DNA of 64,000 bases from Roseovarius amoyensis (GTDB taxonomy: Bacteria; Pseudomonadota; Alphaproteobacteria; Rhodobacterales; Rhodobacteraceae), in assembly GCF_003260265.1 (NCBI RefSeq), contig NZ_QITQ01000007.1, forward strand, positions 62,001 to 126,000, written 5' to 3'. A program made the position numbers and the translations under genes. Positions 42,905 through 49,772 of this stretch are shown here, piece by piece. The notes beneath the pieces are model-generated. The model ran no database searches and was not told the origin of the DNA. It saw only the letters and a list, made by a program, of their open reading frames with translations. Position 1 is the first letter of the stretch, and each line of letters starts with the position of its first letter.

Positions 42905-43368
42905 GGCTTACGCACACATCCCTGGTCCTGATCGCCGCCGGCGGTTCGGCGGTGCTGTTGCTGGGGGCCTTCGGGTTTCAGCACCTTGGCGGGCTTGCGC
43001 CGTGCAAGCTGTGCCTGTGGCAGCGCTGGCCACATGCCGTGGCGGTGGTGATCGGGGTTCTGGCGCTGATGCTACCGGGGCGCGTGCTGCCGCTGGCGGG
43101 GGCACTGGTGGCACTCTGCTCTGGCGCGCTGGGGCTTTATCACATGGGCGTCGAACAGGGCTGGTGGCTGGGCCCGGCAACGTGCAGCTCGGCACAGCCG
43201 GGCAACCTGTCCGCTGATGCCCTCTTTGAACAGATCATGGCCGCGCCCGTCGTGCGCTGCGATGAGATCCCCTGGCAGATGCTGGGCCTGTCGATGGCCG
43301 GCTGGAACATGGTGTTGTCGGTGGCGCTGGCAGCGGTCTGGGTGATGGCGGCGCGCAAGGCGGGCTGA
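42901..43368 (+). CDS. dsbB: Disulfide bond formation protein DsbB
   Basis: 155 residues with four hydrophobic helices. The first periplasmic loop carries the redox pair in APCKLCLWQRWPH, and the second loop has Cys in PATCSSAQ and VVRCDEIPW. DsbB reoxidises DsbA and passes electrons to quinone. ATG 42901 overlaps the preceding stop as ATGA. Confidence 0.9.
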   Translation: MRLTHTSLVLIAAGGSAVLLLGAFGFQHLGGLAPCKLCLWQRWPHAVAVVIGVLALMLPGRVLPLAGALVALCSGALGLYHMGVEQGWWLGPATCSSAQPGNLSADALFEQIMAAPVVRCDEIPWQMLGLSMAGWNMVLSVALAAVWVMAARKAG

Positions 43369-43383
43369 CCTTACCCGCCCGGC

Positions 43384-43812
43384 TCAGCGCGACGCCTTGC
43401 GCGTGCGCAGCAGCAGGTTGGTCTCTGACGTGGTCACCCCGTCAAAGCGGCGGATGCGCGCCAGCACGTCGTCAAAATCCTCCAGCGTGGGGGTGCCGAT
43501 CTCGACGATCAGATCCCAGCGGCCGTTGGTGCTGTGAATTGCGCGCACCGCGCTCAGGCCCGAAAGCTGGCGCAGGATGCGGTCGGTGCCGCGCCCCTCG
43601 ATCCCGATCATCATCAGCCCGCGCACCGGGTCGTCGGCCACGTCGCCGCGCAGCACCACGGTAAAGCCCACGATCTCGCCCGACCGGCGCAGGCGCTCGA
43701 TCCGTCCGCGCACGGTGGTGCGCGAAACCCCCAGTTCGACCGCCAGATCGGACAGAGAGGCGCGCGCATCGTGCCTGAGCGCAGAAATCAGCCGCCGGTC
43801 GATGTCGTCCAT
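43384..43812 (-). CDS. Lrp/AsnC-family regulator, probable controller of arginase and ornithine cyclodeaminase
   Basis: 142 residues from ATG 43812 (GGGAGT upstream; ATG 43842 would add ten residues). The N-terminal HTH (MDDIDRRLISALRHDARASL, LAVELGVSRTTVRGRIERL) is followed by the RAM ligand-binding domain (TDRILRQLSGLSAVRAIHST...GRWDLIVEI). Members respond to amino acids. It is divergent from the arginine-catabolic pair across about 120 bp, so arginine or ornithine is the likely effector (inference). Confidence 0.85.
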   Translation of the reverse strand: MDDIDRRLISALRHDARASLSDLAVELGVSRTTVRGRIERLRRSGEIVGFTVVLRGDVADDPVRGLMMIGIEGRGTDRILRQLSGLSAVRAIHSTNGRWDLIVEIGTPTLEDFDDVLARIRRFDGVTTSETNLLLRTRKASR

Positions 43813-43933
43813 TCCGAAACTCCCAGGCTTCGTTTTGCGCATATTGCCCCCGATCAGAGCAAAACAGCCGCTTCAGATCAACCCGTTTCGGAGCCATCCT
43901 TGCACCATCCGGGGATTGGGGAACGAGCCAGAG

Positions 43934-44881
43934 ATGAAAGACACCACCTGCATCCTGATCGGCGCGCCGGTCGACAGCGGCAAGGCGCGGGCCGGCTGCC
44001 TGATGGGGCCCGACGCGCTGCGCGTGGCCGGGATCGTGCCGGCGCTGACGGGGCTGGGCCACACCCCACGCGACGCGGGCAACCTGTCGCCCCGCCCGGG
44101 CAGCACACCGGCCGCCCTGCCCGCCCATATCCACGCCCCGGCCGAGACCATCGGCTGGACAGAGGCGCTGATGGACGCGGCCGTGGCGGCGCTGGACGAG
44201 GGCTTGCCGATCTTCCTGGGCGGCGATCACAGCCTGTCGCTGGGCACGGTCGCCGGGGCCGCACGCCATGCGGCGGGGTGCGGGCGGCGGCAATTCGTGC
44301 TGTGGCTCGATGCGCACAGCGATTTTCACACCCCGCAAAGCACCGCCTCGGGCAACCTGCACGGCACGCCCCTGGGCTATGTCACCGGGCGCGCGGGCTT
44401 TTACGGCTTTCCGACGGTCACGCACCCGGTCGCCGAACAGGATATCTGCATCCTCGGCCTGCGCTCGGTCGACCGGCCCGAACGCGAGGCGCTGCAGCAA
44501 AGCGCCATCCGCCATGTCGACATGCGCATGATCGACGAGGGCGGCATCGCCCGGCCGCTGGCGGCGTTCCTCGACGATGTCGCGCGCGCGGGCGGGGCGC
44601 TGCATGTCAGCCTTGATGTCGATTTCCTCGACCCGTCATTCGCGCCGGCGGTGGACACCACCGTACCCGGCGGCGCCACCATCCGCGAGGCGCATCTGGT
44701 GATGGAGATGATCTGCGACAGCGGGCTGATGACGTCGCTCGACCTGGTCGAACTGAACCCCTTTCTCGATGATCGCGGCCGCACCGCGCAGGTGATGGTC
44801 GATCTTGCGGCCTCGGCGCTGGGGCGGCGCGTCTTTGACCGCCCGACACAGGCGTTTTCCCATGAAAGGAGCGTCACATGA
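43934..44881 (+). CDS. Arginase
   Basis: 315 residues. The ureohydrolase signatures are all present: GGDHS (96-100), DAHSDFHTP (126-134) and SLDVDFLDP (about 225), supplying the binuclear manganese ligands. It converts arginine to ornithine and urea. The next gene uses the ornithine and overlaps by ATGA, which favours arginase over agmatinase. The frame is open upstream, but ATG 43934 gives the usual length. Confidence 0.88.
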   Translation: MKDTTCILIGAPVDSGKARAGCLMGPDALRVAGIVPALTGLGHTPRDAGNLSPRPGSTPAALPAHIHAPAETIGWTEALMDAAVAALDEGLPIFLGGDHSLSLGTVAGAARHAAGCGRRQFVLWLDAHSDFHTPQSTASGNLHGTPLGYVTGRAGFYGFPTVTHPVAEQDICILGLRSVDRPEREALQQSAIRHVDMRMIDEGGIARPLAAFLDDVARAGGALHVSLDVDFLDPSFAPAVDTTVPGGATIREAHLVMEMICDSGLMTSLDLVELNPFLDDRGRTAQVMVDLAASALGRRVFDRPTQAFSHERSVT

Positions 44882-45933
44882 CCCCGATTCCACCCTCGGA
44901 AAAGGCGCTGGTGCCCTTTGTCAGCGTCGAGAACATGATGCGTCTCATCCACCATATCGGCATCGAGGCGATGCTGAAGGGACTGGCGGGCTATATCAAG
45001 GCCGATTTCAAGCGGTGGGAGCTGTTCGACAAGACCCCGCGCATCGCCAGCCATTCAACCGAAGGCGTGATCGAGCTGATGCCGACCTCGGATGGCGAGG
45101 TTTACGGTTTCAAATACGTCAACGGCCACCCGAAGAACACCAGCGAGGGGTTGCAGACGGTCACCGCCTTCGGCCTGCTGGCGGATGTGCGCAGCGGTTA
45201 TCCGGTACTGCTGAGCGAGATGACGGTGCTGACGGCGATGCGCACGGCGGCCACCTCGGGCCTTGTCACGCGCTACCTGGCCCCGAAAGGCGCCGACACC
45301 ATGGCAATGATTGGCGCCGGCGCGCAGTCGGAATTCCAGAGCCTGGCGATGAAGGCGCTGGCGGGCATCACCTCGGTGCGCCTGTACGACATCGACCCGG
45401 GCGCGGTGGCCAAGGCGGCGCGCAATCTGGCGGGGACCGGGCTGAACGTGACGGCCTGCAACAGCGCCGAGGCGGCGATGGAGGGCGCGCAGATCATCAC
45501 CACCTGCACCGCCGACAAGCAATACGCGACCATCCTGACCGACAACATGGTCGGCCCGGGCGTGCACATCAACGCCATCGGCGGCGACTGCCCCGGCAAG
45601 ACGGAACTGGCGCCCGGTGTGCTGCGCCGCGCCTCGATCTTTGTCGAATATCCCGAACAGACCCGGATCGAGGGTGAGATCCAGCAATTGCCGCCCGACC
45701 ACCCGGTGACGGAGCTTTGGCAGGTGATGAACGGCACCGCGCCGGGGCGCACGGATGCGCGTCAGATCACGCTTTTCGACAGCGTCGGTTTCGCGATCGA
45801 GGATTTCAGCGCCCTGCGCTATGTGCGCGACCATATCGGCGGCACAGGGTTCGATTTCGATCTCGACCTGCTGGCCGACCCGGACGACCCGCGCGACCTT
45901 TTTGGAATGCTGATGCGGGCGGGAACGGGCTGA
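44878..45933 (+). CDS. Ornithine cyclodeaminase
   Basis: 351 residues of the OCD/mu-crystallin family: the substrate region SEMTVLTAMRTAATSGL, the NAD-binding Rossmann loop IGAGAQSEFQ near residue 142, and INAIGGDCPGKTEL with the catalytic Asp. It converts ornithine to proline and ammonia. With arginase it forms a two-step arginine-to-proline route. Start overlaps the arginase stop (ATGA). Confidence 0.92.
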   Translation: MTPIPPSEKALVPFVSVENMMRLIHHIGIEAMLKGLAGYIKADFKRWELFDKTPRIASHSTEGVIELMPTSDGEVYGFKYVNGHPKNTSEGLQTVTAFGLLADVRSGYPVLLSEMTVLTAMRTAATSGLVTRYLAPKGADTMAMIGAGAQSEFQSLAMKALAGITSVRLYDIDPGAVAKAARNLAGTGLNVTACNSAEAAMEGAQIITTCTADKQYATILTDNMVGPGVHINAIGGDCPGKTELAPGVLRRASIFVEYPEQTRIEGEIQQLPPDHPVTELWQVMNGTAPGRTDARQITLFDSVGFAIEDFSALRYVRDHIGGTGFDFDLDLLADPDDPRDLFGMLMRAGTG

Positions 45934-45973
45934 TTACGCGGATCCGCCCCGCGCCCAGGGCCTGACCCGGGCG

Positions 45974-46909
45974 CTATCGGTTGCGAAGGTTGCGCAGCGC
46001 CTCACCTGCGAGCGCCACCAACCCGGCGCCGGGGCGGCGTGCGACGTGGCGCAACAGCGCGCCTCGGTCCTCGTGCCAGGCCAGCCGCGCGGCGGCGCGA
46101 AAACGCGCCTCTTCCAGCGCACGCAGCACCGCGTCCCCCTCGGTCAGTCCGAAGCGGCGCGCGTCCTGCGCCCGCTCTTCATAGATTGCCACCGCCTGGC
46201 GCAGGATCTTCAGCCGCCGCGCGCGATTGGCGGCGCGGCTCTGATCGGCGCGCCGCAGGTTCGAGATGCCGATGCCCTCGCGGTAATAAAGCAGCGGCTC
46301 GTCGATCAGCCGCACCCGCCCTTCGAGCGCGGCACGAAATCCCAGGATGTGATCGTCGTAAACCAGCGGGCTGCGGATCGGGCCGTACTTGTCAAAAAGC
46401 GCCCTGTGCCACGCCCCCGAGGCGCCCAGGTAATGCGCCCGCGACGTCGCCACCGCCAGCGGATCGGTGCTGGTGAAAAACGCCGCCCTGCCATAGCCTG
46501 AGGGCACTTGCATGCCGCTCTCGTCTATGGCCACGGCATGGGAATGGGTCAGCAGCGGCGCGTGGCGGGCGAAGGTTTCGACAATGCGCGCGGCGCGGGT
46601 CGGAAAGGCGATATCGTCACCATAGCACGGGATCAGAATGTCGGTGCTTGCCATCGCCACCACCTTGTTGGTGTGCGCGATAACGCCCATGTTGACCTCG
46701 TTGCGGTTCAGCACCACCCGGTGTGGGCCAGCATAGTCCGCCAGCCTGTCCTGCGCGATGTCGAACGTGGCGTCGTCAGAGGCATCGTCGGAAACGATGA
46801 TCTCGGCGACCACACCGATCTGCGCCAGCGCGGCATCGATTGCGTCAGCCACGAAAGCCGCTTGGTTGTAGGTCAGCACCAGCAGGCTGCAATCAGGACG
46901 GTCCGACAC
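45974..46909 (-). CDS. Family-2 glycosyltransferase
   Basis: 311 residues from GTG 46909 (AGGAAG eight bases upstream). GT-A fold signatures: the N-terminal CSLLVLTYNQAAFVADAI, EIIVSDDASDD and the metal-binding segment around PCYGDDIAF. It transfers a sugar from a nucleotide donor, probably for a surface polysaccharide or protein modification. The acceptor is unknown. Confidence 0.8.
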   Translation of the reverse strand: MSDRPDCSLLVLTYNQAAFVADAIDAALAQIGVVAEIIVSDDASDDATFDIAQDRLADYAGPHRVVLNRNEVNMGVIAHTNKVVAMASTDILIPCYGDDIAFPTRAARIVETFARHAPLLTHSHAVAIDESGMQVPSGYGRAAFFTSTDPLAVATSRAHYLGASGAWHRALFDKYGPIRSPLVYDDHILGFRAALEGRVRLIDEPLLYYREGIGISNLRRADQSRAANRARRLKILRQAVAIYEERAQDARRFGLTEGDAVLRALEEARFRAAARLAWHEDRGALLRHVARRPGAGLVALAGEALRNLRNR

Positions 46910-47243
46910 GGCGTTAGCTTCCTGCAGCCTGTGCTTGCTCAGGGTTTGTGGCGCTCTGACAGGACGAGAGCACAGCGGAAAAAGACGTCTGCCAGCTTAG
47001 CCCGAGTCTGTTAACCACTTGTACCCCGTTTCGTCGCCTGACTAGTCCTTACTGCGGAAACAAAGCAGCGGCAACGACCTTGAATTCCCGAGCGCTGGGC
47101 CGCGCCATCAGGCACAGCATCAGGACGGGCAAATGGATTTAGTTTCAAAAGGCAGGTGGCCTGATCGTGGGTGGGGGCCGACCGGCCACACCGCGCAGGA
47201 AACGACACTTTACCAAGCCTTACTGCGCTGGTAGTTGGATTCC
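46910..47243. other. 334-bp gap, divergent promoters expected, no gene seen
   Basis: It separates a leftward glycosyltransferase from a rightward sulfotransferase. No hairpin, tRNA or convincing frame is visible. It presumably holds the promoters of both genes. Confidence 0.4.
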
Positions 47244-47960
47244 ATGCCCCTATTCCGCATCAACGGCCACCTTCATTATTTCGCCCATGTGCCCAAATGT
47301 GCGGGCACGTCAGTCGAAAGCTATCTGAAGGATCGTTTCGGGCAGCTTGGCTTTGTGGACATGCAGTATATGCAAAAGCCGGAGCCTCAGCGCTGGACCC
47401 GGTCTTCGCCCCAGCATGCGGACTGGCAGTCAGTGACCCGTCTTGTCCCCCCCGACTGGATCAGGTCGAGTTTCGGCGTCGTCCGGCACCCCGTCTCTCG
47501 GCTACGAAGCGACTACGAATACCAGCGCCTGTACGAGCGGACAGTGCCCGAAGGAATGGACATTAACGATTGGTTCAGGGACTGGGTTGATGGACGGGAA
47601 GAAACTCCTTTCCGCTATGACAATCACCTTCGCCCGGCAAGCGAGCTGATCCCCGAACATGCGACGGTGTTCCGGTTGGAGGACGGCCTGCAGCCGATCG
47701 TCGCTTACCTTGACGAGTTGGCGGGAAATCAGGATGGCCCGCGCGACCTGGCGCACCAGAACAAGAGCCAGGGCGGCGATAACTACGCCGCCGGGCAGAC
47801 CCCGCTTTCTGATGAAACACTCGACCTGATCGCCCGCGTCTATGCGCGGGACTTTGAACGTTTTGGTTATGCCTGCAAGGACACGATCGGAGACGGGCCT
47901 GCACGCCCCCTTCCAAGCCCAAAGAAACCCCTGCTGAAGCGGCTGTTCAGACGGGGATAA
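47244..47960 (+). CDS. PAPS-dependent sulfotransferase family protein
   Basis: 238 residues from ATG 47244. The 5'-phosphosulfate-binding loop HVPKCAGTSVES (residues 15-26) and the 3'-phosphate motif VVRHPVSRLRSDYEY, with its Arg and Ser, define the family that sulfates carbohydrates. Its neighbours are two glycosyltransferases, so a sulfated glycan is plausible. The C-terminus is basic (KKPLLKRLFRRG). Confidence 0.8.
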   Translation: MPLFRINGHLHYFAHVPKCAGTSVESYLKDRFGQLGFVDMQYMQKPEPQRWTRSSPQHADWQSVTRLVPPDWIRSSFGVVRHPVSRLRSDYEYQRLYERTVPEGMDINDWFRDWVDGREETPFRYDNHLRPASELIPEHATVFRLEDGLQPIVAYLDELAGNQDGPRDLAHQNKSQGGDNYAAGQTPLSDETLDLIARVYARDFERFGYACKDTIGDGPARPLPSPKKPLLKRLFRRG

Positions 47961-47964
47961 CCCC

Positions 47965-48723
47965 CTAGCCCAGCGCCTTGAGGTACTGGTAGAGAAACGC
48001 CCCCAGATCGCCGCGCTTGCGGATCAGCCCCCCCTTGCGCGCGGTATATAGCAGTTCATGCCGGCGCAGTTTGCGGGATACACTGGCGCTGACCTGTCCC
48101 TCGTGCAGGCGATTGGCGAGCAGCGTGTCGGGCAGGATTGCCGGCGCACCAAAGGCGGCGTGGCAGCTTTGGTACATGTCGGCGTCCATCAGCCAGATAA
48201 GGTTTTCGTCAAACCAGATGTTGTGCCCGGCTTCCAGCGCCAGAACCGAGGGGCTTGAAATGGTGTTGCGGCCATAGCGGATCTGATCGTGCCAATGCGG
48301 CACCATCGGCCGTTCCAGCACCTCGCCGTCGCGGGTGACGGCCGAGCCCATCAGCACCCATTTGTGATCCGGCGGCTGGAGCGTGTCAAAGACCTGCCGC
48401 AAGGCACTGTCATCACACAGGAAATCATCCTGAAAAAGTATCTTCAGGATGCGCCCGCGCGCATGACGCATCGCGTTGTTGGAATTGGCAGAGCCCTGCC
48501 GCTTGCCGGCACGATTGTCCACGCGGCGGATGTCGAGGCGGCCCTCAAAGGCGGCGCAGGCCTCGGCCACGCCGGTCGTGTCGGACTGGTCCGAGACCAC
48601 GACCTCGAAATCGGTGAAATCCTGCGTCGCCAGCCGCTCCAGCGAAAGGGACAGGAAATGCCCGCCCTGCCCGCCCATGTCATAGGCGGGAATGCAGACG
48701 CTTATGGCGGGACGGTCGCTCAT
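47965..48723 (-). CDS. Family-2 glycosyltransferase
   Basis: 252 residues from ATG 48723. GT-A signatures: ISVCIPAYDMGGQGGHF, FEVVVSDQSDTTGV, NNAMRHARGRILKILFQDD (DxD-like) and WLMDADMY. It converges with the sulfotransferase gene with four bases between stops. The frame is open upstream to 48876, but that part reads as non-coding and contains the terminator of the nrdJ unit. Confidence 0.8.
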   Translation of the reverse strand: MSDRPAISVCIPAYDMGGQGGHFLSLSLERLATQDFTDFEVVVSDQSDTTGVAEACAAFEGRLDIRRVDNRAGKRQGSANSNNAMRHARGRILKILFQDDFLCDDSALRQVFDTLQPPDHKWVLMGSAVTRDGEVLERPMVPHWHDQIRYGRNTISSPSVLALEAGHNIWFDENLIWLMDADMYQSCHAAFGAPAILPDTLLANRLHEGQVSASVSRKLRRHELLYTARKGGLIRKRGDLGAFLYQYLKALG

Positions 48724-48767
48724 GCCCGGGTCTGTGCCCCGGCCCGGCGGGTTTCGCAACAAAAAAA

Positions 48768-48788
48768 CGGGGGGCACATGGCCCCCCG
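48768..48788 (-). terminator. Rho-independent terminator of the nrdJ transcription unit
   Basis: Read leftward: CGGGGGGC/GCCCCCCG-type stem of eight pairs with a five-base loop, then seven Ts. It lies downstream of the displaced nrdJ 3' end, consistent with its being the original nrdJ terminator now shared with the inserted gene. Confidence 0.8.
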
Positions 48789-48986
48789 ATGACGAGTTTC
48801 GCCGCTCAGGCTCGGTTAAAAGATACCGCTCGGTTGTCTCGCCTGCGGCCTGAGCGCCGTCAGGGGGCGAGCGCACCCGCCCCGTGTGGCTTTGGGGGTG
48901 TCACCCCCGGTATTCGGCGGGGTGCGGGCCGGTCGGCCACGGCCCTGCCACCCCTGCGCGCCCTTTTGCGGGGCACGATTCCTTGT

Positions 48987-49061
48987 CTCAGCTACACCCG
49001 CTGGTCGAACCGCAGGTGTTGCACTTCATGCAGGTGCCGTTGCGCACCAGCGTGTAGTTTC
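48987..49061. repeat. Left copy of a 75-bp direct repeat (displaced nrdJ 3' end)
   Basis: Base-for-base identical to 49698-49772. It encodes, on the minus strand, the last 23 residues and stop codon of NrdJ, including the cysteines of CMKCNTCG and GCS. It is followed leftward by what looks like the native nrdJ 3' UTR and terminator. Confidence 0.95.
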
Positions 49062-49083
49062 TTGTTACTTCAAAACCACTCAT
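48988..49083 (-). CDS. 31-codon ORF carrying a free copy of the NrdJ C-terminal cysteine tail
   Basis: ATG at 49083 overlaps the TGA of the peptidase gene (TGATG), so re-initiation is possible. The product reads MSGFEVTR and then the complete 23-residue NrdJ tail with CMKCNTCG. In ribonucleotide reductases the tail cysteines reduce the active-site disulfide. Whether this short ORF is translated or is only a by-product of the insertion cannot be told from sequence. Confidence 0.4.
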   Translation of the reverse strand: MSGFEVTRNYTLVRNGTCMKCNTCGSTSGCS

Positions 49084-49685
49084 CAGAGCACCACTCTCAT
49101 GTATTTGGGCTTCGGTCGCTTCAAGTGGTTTTGAAAAGCCTCTAGTTTCACCGCCGCTTGGGCTTTCTTAACGTACAACGGATCCGAAAAGGCACGACGA
49201 GCCAATTCCACGGGTCCCCAACGCGGGTCTTCCAAGGCAACGCCACACTGCAGGAATACTGCTGCGTAGTTAGCCTCTTCTTCTTCCAAGGTCGGCGGAA
49301 TATTTGCCAAACCGCTTGAGCCTCGAAATACTTGGAAGTGTTTTGTTATCGCATCTTTTTCATGGTGTCGCAGTGCAATGTGGCCAAGTTCGTGTGCAAG
49401 TACGAAGTTCTCCATCCAACCTCCACGCACTGCCTTCTCCCAGAGAAGCTCATCAACAGTCATCATTACTCGAAGCTCAAACGCGACCACAGATGCCTTA
49501 AGCTTGTATTCTTTTGGATTTCGGTAGGTGCGTTTCGTCCACAAGTCATCGACGCGGAAAAGCTCTTCCCAAAATTCTGTTGCCTTGAAGAATTCCTGAT
49601 CTCCATACAGTTGACGGCGGCACGAGACCATCTCCGCATATATTTCAGCGGCCCTAGAAATGGTAAGATGCTCTTTCCGCTTCAT
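49083..49685 (-). CDS. ImmA/IrrE-type metallopeptidase, cargo of the nrdJ-tail insertion
   Basis: 200 residues with the zinc-peptidase motif HELGH at 98-102 (FVLAHELGHIALRHHEK) and a downstream acidic helix (LEEEEANYAAVFLQCG) that would supply the third ligand, as in the ImmA/IrrE (DUF955) family. Such peptidases often cleave a repressor or antitoxin. No XRE partner lies beside it. ATG 49685 is 13 bases after the nrdJ stop and uses the G-rich junction (GAGGGGGGG) as ribosome-binding site, so it is probably expressed from the nrdJ transcript. The coding sequence is AT-richer than nrdJ. Confidence 0.75.
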   Translation of the reverse strand: MKRKEHLTISRAAEIYAEMVSCRRQLYGDQEFFKATEFWEELFRVDDLWTKRTYRNPKEYKLKASVVAFELRVMMTVDELLWEKAVRGGWMENFVLAHELGHIALRHHEKDAITKHFQVFRGSSGLANIPPTLEEEEANYAAVFLQCGVALEDPRWGPVELARRAFSDPLYVKKAQAAVKLEAFQNHLKRPKPKYMRVVL

Positions 49686-49697
49686 AGCGCGCCCCCC

Positions 49698-49772
49698 CTC
49701 AGCTACACCCGCTGGTCGAACCGCAGGTGTTGCACTTCATGCAGGTGCCGTTGCGCACCAGCGTGTAGTTTC
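49698..49772. repeat. Right copy of the 75-bp direct repeat (functional nrdJ 3' end)
   Basis: Identical to 48987-49061. In frame with nrdJ and supplies its last 23 codons and stop. To the right the sequence continues as nrdJ; to the left it continues as the inserted DNA. Confidence 0.95.

Larger units (their letters stand above)
48987..49772 (-). mobile_element. 711-bp insertion in the 3' end of nrdJ carrying one peptidase gene
   Basis: Two identical 75-bp copies of the nrdJ 3' end bracket 636 bp of AT-richer DNA. Removing one repeat plus that DNA (711 bp) restores a normal nrdJ followed by its UTR and terminator. The copy fused to nrdJ keeps the reading frame, so the host gene is not damaged. 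There is no recombinase inside. This is the geometry left by site-specific integration into a gene's 3' end, but with only one cargo gene. Either a larger element has shrunk or the cassette is mobilised in trans. Confidence 0.8.
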
